Part shown: piece after piece, positions 8,110 through 17,118 of the stretch
Layout of the letters: each line of letters opens with the position of its first letter
Numbering within the stretch: the stretch's first letter is position 1
Translations under genes and position numbers: made by a program
Notes under the pieces: model-generated
Told to the model about the DNA's origin: nothing
Databases searched by the model: none
What the model saw: the letters and a program-made list of their open reading frames with translations, nothing else
NCBI GenBank assembly: GCA_963836355.1
Contig: CAWIJO010000002.1
Span: 744,001 to 808,000, forward strand
Reading direction: 5' to 3'
DNA: 64,000 nt
From: Palsa-506 sp963836355
Lineage (GTDB): Bacteria; Actinomycetota; Actinomycetes; Streptosporangiales; Streptosporangiaceae

Positions 8110-9445
8110 TCAACTAGCCCCCCGGCTGCTGCGACGGGCCACCGTGTCGATCGTCACGGCGGCCAGCAGCACGATGGCAGTGATGATGTTGGTCGCCGCG
8201 GCCGTCATCCCGATCAGCGCCAGGCCGTTGATGATGGTCGCGACCACCAGCCCGCCCAGCACCGCGTGCAGCATCCGGCCCCGGCCGCCGAACAGGTTGG
8301 TGCCGCCGATGACCGCCGCCGCCACCGCGAACAGCACGTACTGGCCGCCGTTGAGGGTCGTGCCGATCGAGTTAAGCTGCGAGGCAAGCAGGATTCCGCC
8401 GATGCCGGCAGTCAGCCCGCACAGCGTGAAGGCGAGCGTCCTGATCATGGTCAGGTTGACGCCCGCCCGCCGGGCCGCCTCCGCGTTGCCGCCGATCGCG
8501 TAGATGTAGCGGCCGAACCGGGTCCGCCCGGTCAGCATGGTGTACAGCACCACGATGCCGAGCACGATGGGGACTACCCACGGGACGCCGCGCAACGACG
8601 TCAGGCCGATCGCGCGGTTCGCGTTGCCCACCAGGACCACCGCAATGCCGGCCACGGCCATCACGCCGACCTTCAGCAAGGTGACGCCGAGCGGCGGCGC
8701 CACCAGGCCGCTGGACCGCCTGCGGCCGTCCCGCCTTATCATGACCAGGCCGCCCAGCCCGACCAGAACCACCATCACGATCCAGCCGGCCAGCGGGCTG
8801 AGGCTCCCGGCGGTGAAATCGTCGAGGATATTGTTTGGATTGAGGATCGAGCCGCCGGCCCCATGACCGCTCCTGGAGACCAGGATCTGCATCACGCCCT
8901 CCAGGCCGAGCAGCCCGGCGAGCGTGACCACGAACGACGGCAGTCCGAGCCGGGTGATAAGGGTGCCCTGCAGCGCGCCGACGAACGCGGTGAAGGCGAG
9001 CCCGAGCAGGATCGACACCCACCAGGGCAGCGTGTACACGGCCCAGAGGGTGATCACCGCGCCGCAGCCGGCGTTATAACCGACGGACAGGTCGATCTCG
9101 CCGAGCAACAACACGAAGATCTCGGCCATCCCGAACATGATCAGCGGTGCGCTCAGCACCATCAGGTTGACCAGGTTGCCCGCGGACAGGAACAGCGAGT
9201 TCCGCACCTGGAAGTAGACGACGACCGCGACCAGGCCGAGGACGACCGGCAGCGCGCCGCTCTCGCCGTTCTTGACCCGCTGCAGCCAGAATCCGGGCGT
9301 AGTCGCCGACCGAGTCGGCGAGCAGTTCCGGCGCTCCGCCCGCGGCAGCGATATCGGTGGCCGGAGCGCCGGTTGCTGGCTCGTCGCCAGGCTCGATCAC
9401 GCCGGCCGTCGGATCCTGCTCGACGCCGTGGGGTGTCAGTGACAT
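8110..9445 (-). CDS. Sugar ABC transporter permease, XylH/RbsC type (frameshifted)
   Basis: Inner-membrane permease of a xylose/ribose-type importer. From 9207 to 8110 the sequence has about nine hydrophobic segments and the family motifs LLGEIDLSVGYN, ARRAGVN and GGTNLFGGRGR. The N-terminus (from ATG 9445, MSLTPHGVEQDP) is in another frame that reaches SVGDYA, whereas the continuation FWLQRVKNGESGALPVVLG is one frame away. Removing one base from the GGG at 9294-9296 (plus strand) gives DYAGFWLQRV and a single protein of about 445 residues, so a homopolymer error is likely. Starts three bases after the ATPase stop, so the two are co-transcribed. Confidence 0.87.
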
Positions 9446-9448
9446 GGT

Positions 9449-10342
9449 TCAGCCTTCCGTGCCGTGGCCGCGTGACGAAGCGGGCTCGCCCGCATTGCCG
9501 TTCCCGGCCACCCGGGCGGAAGTTCCGGTGGTCATCAGCTCCACCACGGATTGCGTGTCGAAATCCGCCGCCGGGCCGGCGGCGGCGAGCCGACCCAGGT
9601 AAAGCACCGCGATCCGGTCGGCTACCTGGAAAACCTCGGTCAGGTTGTGCGAGATCACGATAACGGCGTGCCCCCGGCTGGACAGCCGTTTGATCAGGTC
9701 AAGGACAAGCTCGGTCTGGGTGACGCCGAGCGCCGCGGTCGGCTCGTCCATGATCACGAGCCTGGCGTCCAGCATCACGGCCTTGGCTACGGCGACCGAC
9801 TGGCGCTGCCCGCCGGACAGCGAGCCGACCGGCTGCCGGATGGACCGCACGGTCACTACCCGGAGGTCGGCGAGCGTCTGCTTCGCGGTCAGCTCCATGT
9901 TGACCTCGTCGAGCAGCCCGTGCCGCCGCACCTCATGGCCGAGCAGCATGTTCTGCACGATATCCAGGTTGTCGCAGAGGGCGAGGTCCTGATAGACGGT
10001 CGCGATGCCCAGGTCGGTCGCGTCCTTCGGCCCATGCAGGTGGACCGCATTGCCGTTCCACACCAGCTCGCCGCTGGTCGGTTCCCAGATTCCGGAGATG
10101 GTCTTGATCAGCGTCGACTTGCCCGCCCCGTTGTCGCCTACCACCGCGGTAACCTTGGCCGCCGGTATGTCGAGGTCGATCCCGGCCAGCGCGCGCACCG
10201 GGCCGAAGCTCTTGCCGATCCCGCGCAGCCGGAGTAGCGGTGCGTCGCCGGGCGCGGGGGCGGACCAGTCGGCGCCGCGGCCCGATGCCGCCCGGCCCGC
10301 GGTTGCGGGCCGGGCGGCATCGCCGCTGCTGGGTGTCACCAC
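9449..10342 (-). CDS. Sugar ABC transporter ATP-binding protein, single-NBD XylG/MglA type
   Basis: Cytoplasmic ATPase of the adjacent importer. It is 297 residues with only one nucleotide-binding domain: Walker A GDNGAGKST, Q-loop VYQDLALCDNLD, signature LSGGQRQ, Walker B LVIMDEPTAAL and switch His in VIVISHNL. Usual carbohydrate-2 family ATPases (RbsA, MglA, XylG) are about 500 residues with two tandem domains, so this one needs a partner or homodimerises. The second NBD is perhaps the one fused to the kinase at 11815-15093, which shares the unusual Q-loop text DLALCDNLD. N-terminal 35 residues and the C-terminal tail are low complexity. GTG start at 10342. Confidence 0.92.
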   Translation of the reverse strand: MVTPSSGDAARPATAGRAASGRGADWSAPAPGDAPLLRLRGIGKSFGPVRALAGIDLDIPAAKVTAVVGDNGAGKSTLIKTISGIWEPTSGELVWNGNAVHLHGPKDATDLGIATVYQDLALCDNLDIVQNMLLGHEVRRHGLLDEVNMELTAKQTLADLRVVTVRSIRQPVGSLSGGQRQSVAVAKAVMLDARLVIMDEPTAALGVTQTELVLDLIKRLSSRGHAVIVISHNLTEVFQVADRIAVLYLGRLAAAGPAADFDTQSVVELMTTGTSARVAGNGNAGEPASSRGHGTEG

Positions 10343-10378
10343 TGTAGGTTTCCAGCCTGCTGTCGCATGGTCACCTAT

Positions 10379-11593
10379 TTACCCAGAAATCCCGGCTGCC
10401 TTGCACGCTGACTTGTACTTGGCCGTGCAGAGCTGCTTGGCCGGCACGAAGTTGTCCGCGATGACCGTCGCGTTCATGTTCGACGTGGTCACCCAGGTGG
10501 GCTTCAGCAGCACCGACGCGACGGCGACGTTCGCCTTGGTGTCCTGGGTGCTGCCGTTGACCAGCGCGGACGGCGGCGTCGCGCCGGCCCGGATGTACAT
10601 CGCCAGCGCCGCGGCCGCCTGCGCCTCGAGGTAGATCGGCTTGTAGGCGGTACCGCACTGGAAGCCGCCCAGGATGTTCTGCAGGCCGATCAGGGTCGCG
10701 TCCTGCCCGGTGACCGGGAATGTCTTGGCCTTCACGCCCTGGGTCTGCAGGTAGTGAATGATCGGGGCCGCATTCTCGTCGTTCGGCACCAGCACCGAAT
10801 TGATGTTCTTGTGCGCGGTGAACTGCCCCTGGAACTCGGTCTGCGCGGTGGGCGGATCCCAGGTTCCGGCCGCCTTGCCGACCTTGGTCCAGTCACCGGA
10901 CGAGAACTTCGGCGCGAGGACCGCGTCGTAGCCCTGCGCGAACAGCGTCGCGTTGTTGTCCGTCGGATCCCCGCGCATCACCAGCACCTGCGGCTTTTTC
11001 ACGTGCCACGCGGCCACGCAGCTGACCAGGCCGTTGCCGATCAGCTTGCCGACGTTCACGTTGTTGAAGCTGACGTAGAACTTGCGGCTGCCGCCGAGCA
11101 CCAGCCGGTCATAGTCGATCACGGCCACGCCATGCGCCTTGGCGTACTTCTCGATCGACGTGCCGACGCCGCCGTCGATCGGGTCCATGATGAGCACGGT
11201 CGCGCCCTTGGTGATGTCCGCCTGGGCCTGGCTCAGCTCGGTCGCGTCACTGCCCTGCGCGTTCGTCACGGTGAACTGAGAAGACGAAAGGCCAGCCGAC
11301 TGCAGCGCCTTTGTCAGGTAAGGAGCATCGAATTCGGTATAACGTGCCGACGAGACCGTATCTGGCAGGAGAACGCCGACGTTTCCCTTGCCGCTCGACG
11401 CCAGTGGCTTGAGCGTGGCCATCGCCGAGAAATCCCGGGTGAACGAGTTCGTGCTGATCGACGGCACGGCAGCCCCGCTTGAGCTGCCTGAGCTGCCGGA
11501 ACTCGGAGTGCCGCTGCTTCCGCAGGCGGCCATGAGGAGAGCCGCGCTGCCGGCGAATGCCGTCAGGCCGACTTTCTTGGTGACTGAATACAA
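10379..11593 (-). CDS. Sugar ABC transporter substrate-binding lipoprotein, XylF type
   Basis: Periplasmic-type binding protein anchored by a lipid. The N-terminus YSVTKKVGLTAFAGSAALL leads to the lipobox LMAACG, followed by a Ser/Gly spacer. The body matches the D-xylose/ribose-binding peptidase-B-like fold: GNVGVLLPD, ILIMDPID-like VLIMDPIDGG, VAVIDYDRLV, SFNNVNVG and the late VLVPNDENAAPII. The start is placed at TTG 11593 because AGCGAGG lies eight bases upstream and gives a normal signal peptide; GTG 11602 and ATG 11629 are alternatives. First gene of the importer operon (lipoprotein, ATPase, permease), preceded by an AT-rich region with TGTTAA repeats. Confidence 0.9.
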   Translation of the reverse strand: MYSVTKKVGLTAFAGSAALLMAACGSSGTPSSGSSGSSSGAAVPSISTNSFTRDFSAMATLKPLASSGKGNVGVLLPDTVSSARYTEFDAPYLTKALQSAGLSSSQFTVTNAQGSDATELSQAQADITKGATVLIMDPIDGGVGTSIEKYAKAHGVAVIDYDRLVLGGSRKFYVSFNNVNVGKLIGNGLVSCVAAWHVKKPQVLVMRGDPTDNNATLFAQGYDAVLAPKFSSGDWTKVGKAAGTWDPPTAQTEFQGQFTAHKNINSVLVPNDENAAPIIHYLQTQGVKAKTFPVTGQDATLIGLQNILGGFQCGTAYKPIYLEAQAAAALAMYIRAGATPPSALVNGSTQDTKANVAVASVLLKPTWVTTSNMNATVIADNFVPAKQLCTAKYKSACKAAGISG

Positions 11594-11719
11594 CAAAACC
11601 ACCTCGCTCGTGGGCGGGACGTGCCCGGACATGCGCCATCGCGCGCGCCCGCATGCACGGTCACCGCGGGCCGGAGCCTGTTTGGAGAAACCATAAGCCG
11701 CCACCAGTGAACGGCTCCA

Positions 11720-11754
11720 TTAACATCGGTGCTGGTTTGTTAAAAAACTGTTAA
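11720..11754 (-). promoter_or_regulatory. TGTTAA direct repeats, candidate OmpR-type regulator site before the sugar operon
   Basis: TGTTAAAAAACTGTTAA at 11738-11754 contains two TGTTAA hexamers with an 11-bp period, and TTAACA at 11720-11725 adds an inverted copy. The stretch is conspicuously AT-rich in this GC-rich window. Tandem half-sites one helical turn apart are the usual target of OmpR/PhoB-type winged-helix regulators, and such a regulator is encoded next door. It lies about 130-160 bp upstream of the lipoprotein start. Confidence 0.5.
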
Positions 11755-11814
11755 TATCTCCGCGCGGTCGCCTCGGCGGGCCGCTGGCCCGGACCATTTC
11801 GGCCAGCCGGATCC

Positions 11815-14800
11815 TCACTCCGGCGCCATCCGGTAGCCGGCCCTGGGCTGGGTGAGGATCAGCGGCTGGCCGCCATCGGCCTCCAGCTTGGCGCGCAGCC
11901 GCCGGACGTAGACCCGGACATATTCGGTCTCCGCCGCGTACCCGTGACCCCAGACCCGCCGCAGCAGGTGGGCATGCGTCAGCAGCTTGCCGCGGTTGGT
12001 GGCAAGCTCGCGCAGCAGGGCGAATTCCGTCGGGGTCAGGTGCACCGCCTGCCCGGCCCTGGTGACCTGCTGGCTCGCCAGGTCGATCACCAGGTCGCCG
12101 ATGGTAATGACCGGCGGTGCCGGATCTGGCGCCGCCGCCGGGCGGGTGCGGCGAAGCGTCGCGGTGATCCTGGCCAGCAGCTCCTCGATGCTAAAAGGCT
12201 TGGTCATGTAGTCATCCGCGCCCATGTTCAGCGCCGTCACCTTGTCCCGCTCGCCGCCGCGGGCGGAGACCACGATGATCGCCACCGCCGAACGCTCGCG
12301 GATCTGGCGGCACAGCTCGAAGCCGTCTACCTCGGGCAGCATCAGGTCGAGCAGCACGATGTCCGGTGCCTCCGTCTCCAGCAACTGCAGCGCGCGATTG
12401 CCATCGGTCGATACGACGGTGTCATAGCCGCGCACGGAAAGGTTGGACCGGATCAGGTCGACGATGTTGGGATCGTCCTCCACCACCAGCGCGCGGGTAC
12501 TCATCGAGTCGTCAGGCACTTGAGATGACCTCGGCTCGTGCCGCAGATCCCGGCTGGGCGGGATCTGCCTTCTGCCCGGCGGTCCCGGCCGGCGGCGCCG
12601 GCCTGCCGCCGTCGTTGCGGGGCCGGCCGCATCGCTGACGGCATCGCCTGCAGCCTTCCCGGCCAGCTCAATCGGCAGCCACAGCCGGAACCTCGTGCCG
12701 CTGGCCGGCCGTTCCAGCTCGAGCAGGCCGCCGTGTGCGCGCACGATCCCCCGCGCGATGGACAGCCCGAGCCCCGCGCCAGCCGTCGGCGACCGGCGCC
12801 GTCGCATCGGCTCGAACGGGGTAGCGGCGAGGTCGTCGGGCATTCCGGATCCGTCGTCGGCCACGGTGATCGTCACCCCTGCCTGCTCGTGCACCATCGC
12901 GCCGATGCTCACCCGCGTCCCGGGCGGATTGTGACCGATCGCATTGTCGAGCAGGTTAACGAAGACCTGCTCAAGACGATCATGGTCGGCCCACACCACG
13001 GGCAGGCCGGGAGCGAATTGCACCTCGACCGCGTCGGCGGCCGACGGCGGCAGGCAGGCGATGGCCGCCTCCACCACCAGGGGGATCTCACACCAGTCAT
13101 GCTGCAGGCGGAGCACGCCGGATTCGATGGCGGAGAAGTCAAGCAGATCGTCCACCAGCCGGCCGAGCCGGGCCGACTCCACCGCGATGCGGGCCAGGAA
13201 CCGCTGCTGCGAGTCACCGTCCCAGGTGACGTCTGGCTGCATCAGGCTGGAGGCGTAGCCCCTGATCGCGGTGAGCGGGGTGCGGAGCTCGTGGCTGAGC
13301 CGGGAAAGGAAGCCACGCTGCAGCTCCTGCGAGCGGCGCAGCGCCGCAGCCTCCTGGTGGGCAAGTCCGGCTTCCTCGCGCTCAAGCGCCAGCCGGAGCG
13401 AGTGCGCGGCGTCCTCGATCAGCGCGGTCGCGTCCTCAGTGAGCTGCCTGCTGCCCCAGCTCGCAAGCAGCGCGGCGGGGCCGGCCGGACCGGGGAACGT
13501 CACCGCGAGGATCCGCTCGCCGTCCGCGCCGGGCAGCTGCCTGGCCATGCCGTCTCGGCGGATCCCGGCGATGACCTGATTCGCTGTGCCGAGCAACGAC
13601 GACGCGGCGGCATTGGCGCCGGACTGCGCCCCGGCCGGGCCGGCGAACGCGCGGCAGCGCGGCGCCTTGGTGCCGCTCTGGCTCAGCAGCACGACCTCGT
13701 CAGCCTGCAGGCCCCGGCGCAGCGACTGCAGCGCGACGACAATGCCCTCGGCGACCGGGACCGGGCCTGCCAGCGTCTCGAGCATTTCCCTGATCGTCTC
13801 GAGTACCTGGTTACGAGCCGTGACCTCGTCCAGCAGCCGGTCGCGCTCGATCGCGCTCGCGGCGTACCCGGCATAAAGCGTGACCAGGTCGAGCTGGTCA
13901 CGCGGCGGGGCCCCGGTGATCGCCCGGAACACGGTGATGACGCCGGCCAGCCCGCCCGGGCCCAGCACCGGCACCGACCATGAGCTTGTCACCTTCGCAG
14001 CCCTGGCCAGGTCGCTGAACGGTGCCCACGCGCCGCCCGGCTGCGCGGTGTCCTGGACGACCGGCTGCCCGGTCGCGGCAGCCAGCCCGGCCGGGCCGCC
14101 GGCCGGACCCGACGGCAGCCGGGACCAGGCGGACAGCAGCGCGGCCGGAACGCCAAGCGACGCCGCGCAGACCAGCGCGTTGCCCTGGCGCAGGTGTATG
14201 CAGAGCCGCTGGTTGCCAAGTGCGGCGCCAAGCGCCGACAGGATCAGCGAGAGGCTAGATGACGGGTCAGCCGATACCAGCCGGTCCACCAGCCCATGCA
14301 GTCTACTGAGCTGCCGGCGGGCAGATGAATCAACCTGCTGGCCGGAGAGCATGGCCAGCACATCGTCCGGGTGCGCGGCGGCCGGATCCACCTCGGCCAC
14401 CACCCGGCCGTGCCGCAGCACCACGATGCGGTCGGCCAGCCGGAACATCTGCTCGATGTCGTGGCAGGCGAGGAGTATCGCGGTGCCCTGGTCCCGCAGG
14501 GCGATGATGAGCTCCTCCACCTGCGTGGCTGCCTGCACGCCGAGCGACGCGGACGGCTCGTCGAGCAGCAGCAGGCTGGGCTTGCGTGCCATCGCCCTGG
14601 CCACCGCCAGCAGCTGACGCTGGCCGCCGGACAGCGTGCGGGCGCCGCGGGTGGTGTCGTCCAGCGGGATGCTGAGCTCGTCAAGCAGGGCCGCGGCGGC
14701 AGCGTGAAACCGCGTATCGGACAGCAGCTGGCGGCGGCGCTCCCGGCCGAGCAGCAGGTTTGACGCGACATCCAGGTTGTCGCAGAGCGCCAGGTCCTGC

Positions 14801-15093
14801 CAGACCACCGCGACTCCCTGACGCGCCACCCAAAGCGGCTCGGCGAGGACCGGCTTTCCGGACAGCAGGATGCGCCCGCTGGTCGGCGCGATGTCGCCAG
14901 CGATGCAGCGCACCAGCGTGGTCTTGCCCGCGCCGTTCTCGCCCGCCAGCGCCACCAGCTCGCCGGGCTGGACCGTCAGGTCGACTCCGGCTAGTGCCTG
15001 CAGCGCGCCGAACCGGACCGCGAGGCCGGACACCGACAGCAGCGGCAAGCTCGAGTCCGGGCGGGCGTCCACGGCAGCGGCGGTCATCTGCAC
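11815..15093 (-). CDS. ABC ATPase - GAF - histidine kinase - OmpR-type response regulator in one reading frame
   Basis: The frame encodes 1092 residues. Residues 17-245 form a sugar-importer NBD with Walker A GENGAGKTT, Q-loop VWQDLALCDNLD, signature LSGGQRQ, Walker B LLLLDEPSASL and HD at 211-212. Residues about 262-420 and 430-580 look like two GAF-type sensor domains. Then come a HisKA domain with the phospho-acceptor in LSHELRTPLTAIRGY (His601), the HATPase boxes NLLDNAIGHN, ADDGSGMPDD and GAGLGLSIARG (to about 810). After an Arg/Pro linker, a receiver domain (DD 873-874, Asp916 in LLDLMLPE, Lys965 in TKPF) and a winged-helix domain (YVRVYVRRLRAKL) finish the protein. The linker 831-863 has out-of-frame composition; the alternative frame gives a natural kinase C-terminus with a TGA at 12514-12512, and the regulator could start at ATG 12504 (MSTRALVVEDD). 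So the regulator may be a separate gene (11815-12504). The ABC-GAF-kinase join is continuous and well supported. Confidence 0.85.
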   Translation of the reverse strand: MQMTAAAVDARPDSSLPLLSVSGLAVRFGALQALAGVDLTVQPGELVALAGENGAGKTTLVRCIAGDIAPTSGRILLSGKPVLAEPLWVARQGVAVVWQDLALCDNLDVASNLLLGRERRRQLLSDTRFHAAAAALLDELSIPLDDTTRGARTLSGGQRQLLAVARAMARKPSLLLLDEPSASLGVQAATQVEELIIALRDQGTAILLACHDIEQMFRLADRIVVLRHGRVVAEVDPAAAHPDDVLAMLSGQQVDSSARRQLSRLHGLVDRLVSADPSSSLSLILSALGAALGNQRLCIHLRQGNALVCAASLGVPAALLSAWSRLPSGPAGGPAGLAAATGQPVVQDTAQPGGAWAPFSDLARAAKVTSSWSVPVLGPGGLAGVITVFRAITGAPPRDQLDLVTLYAGYAASAIERDRLLDEVTARNQVLETIREMLETLAGPVPVAEGIVVALQSLRRGLQADEVVLLSQSGTKAPRCRAFAGPAGAQSGANAAASSLLGTANQVIAGIRRDGMARQLPGADGERILAVTFPGPAGPAALLASWGSRQLTEDATALIEDAAHSLRLALEREEAGLAHQEAAALRRSQELQRGFLSRLSHELRTPLTAIRGYASSLMQPDVTWDGDSQQRFLARIAVESARLGRLVDDLLDFSAIESGVLRLQHDWCEIPLVVEAAIACLPPSAADAVEVQFAPGLPVVWADHDRLEQVFVNLLDNAIGHNPPGTRVSIGAMVHEQAGVTITVADDGSGMPDDLAATPFEPMRRRRSPTAGAGLGLSIARGIVRAHGGLLELERPASGTRFRLWLPIELAGKAAGDAVSDAAGPATTAAGRRRRPGPPGRRQIPPSRDLRHEPRSSQVPDDSMSTRALVVEDDPNIVDLIRSNLSVRGYDTVVSTDGNRALQLLETEAPDIVLLDLMLPEVDGFELCRQIRERSAVAIIVVSARGGERDKVTALNMGADDYMTKPFSIEELLARITATLRRTRPAAAPDPAPPVITIGDLVIDLASQQVTRAGQAVHLTPTEFALLRELATNRGKLLTHAHLLRRVWGHGYAAETEYVRVYVRRLRAKLEADGGQPLILTQPRAGYRMAPE

Positions 15094-15168
15094 ATTGTGG
15101 TCCGGAATCGCGGTATATCACCAGTCGGGGCTCGTGGCGCTGGGCCGGGCCGGCAGGGGCGACCTCGG

Positions 15169-16551
15169 CTATCCGGCGACCTCGGCTATCCGGCGGGCGA
15201 GGAAGTCTCGTTCGGCGGCATTGTCGGTCAGCCCCAGGGCGGCCCGGTAGGCCTGCGCCGCCTCGGCGTGGCGGCCGAGCCGGCGCAGCAGATCCGCCTT
15301 GGTCGCGGGGAGGTACCGGTAGCCGGCCAGCCGGCCGCCGCGTTCCAGCCCGGCGATCTCGGCCAGCCCGGCCTCCGGCCCGTCCACCATGGCCGTCGCG
15401 ACCGCGCGGTTCAGCGCGACTACCGGCGAGGGCCAGGCGCGCAGCAGCGCGTCGTAGAGCTGGCGCAGCTGCGGCCAGTCGGTCTGGTCGTAGCTGGGCG
15501 CCTCCGCGTGCAGCGCGGCGATCGCGGCCTGCAGCGCGAACCGGCCCGGGCAGCCGCCGCGCAGCGCGCCGGCCACCAGCGCGGTGCCCTCGTCAATCGC
15601 CTCGCGATCCCACCGGGAGCGGTCCTGCTCCTCGAGCAGGAGCAGCCGGCCGGCCGGGTCGGACCGGGTGGCCCGGCGTGCGTCAGTCAGCAGGAGCAGT
15701 GCCAGCAGCCCGCGTACCTCCCGCTCGTCCGGCATCAGCGTCCGGATCATCCGGGTCAGCGCGATGGCGCGGTCCACCAGGTCGGCACGGACGAGGTTCT
15801 CGCCACCGGGGGCCGTGTGGCCGGTGGTGTAGAGCAGGTGCACGACGGTCAGCACTGCATCCAGGCGGTCGGGCAGCTCGGCCGGGCCCGGTACCCGGTA
15901 GGCGATCCGGGCCGCCGAGATCTTCTTTTTGGCCCGAGTCACCCGGGCCGCCATGGTCGGCTCAGACACCAGGAACGCCTGGGCGATCTCGCCGGTCGTC
16001 AGGCCGCAGACCAGCCGCAAGGTGAGGGCGACCTGGGCTTCCCTGGCCAATGCGGGATGGCAGCAGGTGAAGACGAGCCGCAGCCTGTCGTCCGGGATCA
16101 CATCTTCCTCCGGCTGCCCGGCCGGGTCTGCGTCGCCGCCCGGCCCTGCTGTCCCGGCGCCCGGCAGCGGCGGATCCGGCTCGATCAGCAGCGGCAGCTT
16201 CGACCGCAGCGTCCGGTCGCGGCGCAGCGTGTCGAGCGCCCGCCGCCGGGCAGTAGTCGTCAGCCAGGCTCCCGGGTTGCGCGGGACGCCCTGGCGCGAC
16301 CAGGCATCCAGGGCCGCCACGTAGGCGTCCTGGACGCATTCCTCGGCGAGGTCAATGTCGCGGGTAACGCGCGCCGTAGCGGCGAGCACGAAAGCCCATT
16401 CACGACGGTGCGCGTCGGCAACGGCCACGCTGACGTCAGCCGCCTTGGCGTCAGCGGCGCTCCGGCCGGCCGCGCTGGCGGCTGCCCCGCGCACATCTGC
16501 CGCACGGGCGCCAGCCGCGCTCCGGCCGGCGTCGCCTGCCGCGATACTCAC
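15169..16551 (-). CDS. ECF sigma factor with C-terminal TPR-like domain (ECF42-like)
   Basis: The 460-residue protein starts with a low-complexity Ala-rich stretch of about 45 residues, then sigma region 2 (ATRDIDLAEECVQDAYVAAL, AWLTTTARRRALDTLRRDR) and region 4 (LTLRLVCGLTTGEIAQAFLV with VTRAKKKI). A long C-terminal extension (about residues 240-460) carries the DUF6596-type helical domain typical of this group (LLYTTGH, RSRWDREAIDEG, ALNRAVA). It overlaps the preceding DGPF gene as GTGA, the hallmark arrangement of ECF42 sigma factors, which lack a classical anti-sigma factor. The C-terminal domain is thought to be needed for activity in this family. Confidence 0.92.
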   Translation of the reverse strand: MSIAAGDAGRSAAGARAADVRGAAASAAGRSAADAKAADVSVAVADAHRREWAFVLAATARVTRDIDLAEECVQDAYVAALDAWSRQGVPRNPGAWLTTTARRRALDTLRRDRTLRSKLPLLIEPDPPLPGAGTAGPGGDADPAGQPEEDVIPDDRLRLVFTCCHPALAREAQVALTLRLVCGLTTGEIAQAFLVSEPTMAARVTRAKKKISAARIAYRVPGPAELPDRLDAVLTVVHLLYTTGHTAPGGENLVRADLVDRAIALTRMIRTLMPDEREVRGLLALLLLTDARRATRSDPAGRLLLLEEQDRSRWDREAIDEGTALVAGALRGGCPGRFALQAAIAALHAEAPSYDQTDWPQLRQLYDALLRAWPSPVVALNRAVATAMVDGPEAGLAEIAGLERGGRLAGYRYLPATKADLLRRLGRHAEAAQAYRAALGLTDNAAERDFLARRIAEVAG

Positions 16552-16895
16552 CCCCCGGAGGTGTCCAGGATCGGGCGTACCTCGACGCCGCCGTAGGGCG
16601 CCGGGCAGAGCTTGGCGATCTCCAGGGCATGGTCAAGATCCCTGGCCTCGATCAGGTAGAAGCCGCCAAGGGCTTCCTTGGTCTCGGCGAACGGGCCGTC
16701 AGTGACGACATCGCCGCGGACCGACGTGGCGGTGGGGGTGGGCTGCAGCGCCTCGCCGCCGAGCAGCTTCCCGCCCTGCTCGCCGACCTGGCCGGCGAAG
16801 CGGCCGTGCGCTTCCATGGCCGTCTGCCATACCTCTGGCGCCGGATTCAGGTACGAGGCCTCGTTCTCGTAAATCAAGATCGCGTACTGAGTCAT
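16548..16895 (-). CDS. YCII-related DGPF-domain protein, partner of the ECF42 sigma factor
   Basis: A 115-residue protein beginning MTQYAILIYENE with the conserved DGPFAETKEALGGFYLIE, which defines the DGPF/YCII family. ATG 16895 is chosen because GAGGAGA lies seven bases upstream; a longer frame to 16937 adds 14 residues without support. These small ferredoxin-like-fold proteins are almost always encoded directly before ECF42 sigma factors; their biochemical role is not settled. Its stop overlaps the sigma factor start. Confidence 0.92.
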   Translation of the reverse strand: MTQYAILIYENEASYLNPAPEVWQTAMEAHGRFAGQVGEQGGKLLGGEALQPTPTATSVRGDVVTDGPFAETKEALGGFYLIEARDLDHALEIAKLCPAPYGGVEVRPILDTSGG

Positions 16896-17118
16896 GCCGG
16901 TCTCCTCTGCAGTCTCTCGACCTTCGGCCCGGGCCATCCGCTGCGGCCCGGTACTTCTTCGACGAACGGATCTGCCGCGATCGACAAGGCGCTGCCAGGA
17001 TTCTCGCCGATCGTGCCGCGACGTCGCCGGACCAGGCTACTGGCCCGCTGATGGCAGGAACGGCAGGGAGATTGTCATGGCGGTCAGCACCGGCGGGCGG
17101 GCCTGCCCGGCGATCGGG

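Noticed and set aside
8266..9663. Long plus-strand reading frame across permease and ATPase genes
   Set aside because: His/Asp/Gln/Arg-rich composition is typical of an antisense frame; the minus strand carries clear transporter genes.
12538..13983. 481-codon plus-strand frame opposite the kinase
   Set aside because: No domain is recognisable and it lies entirely over the histidine kinase coding region.
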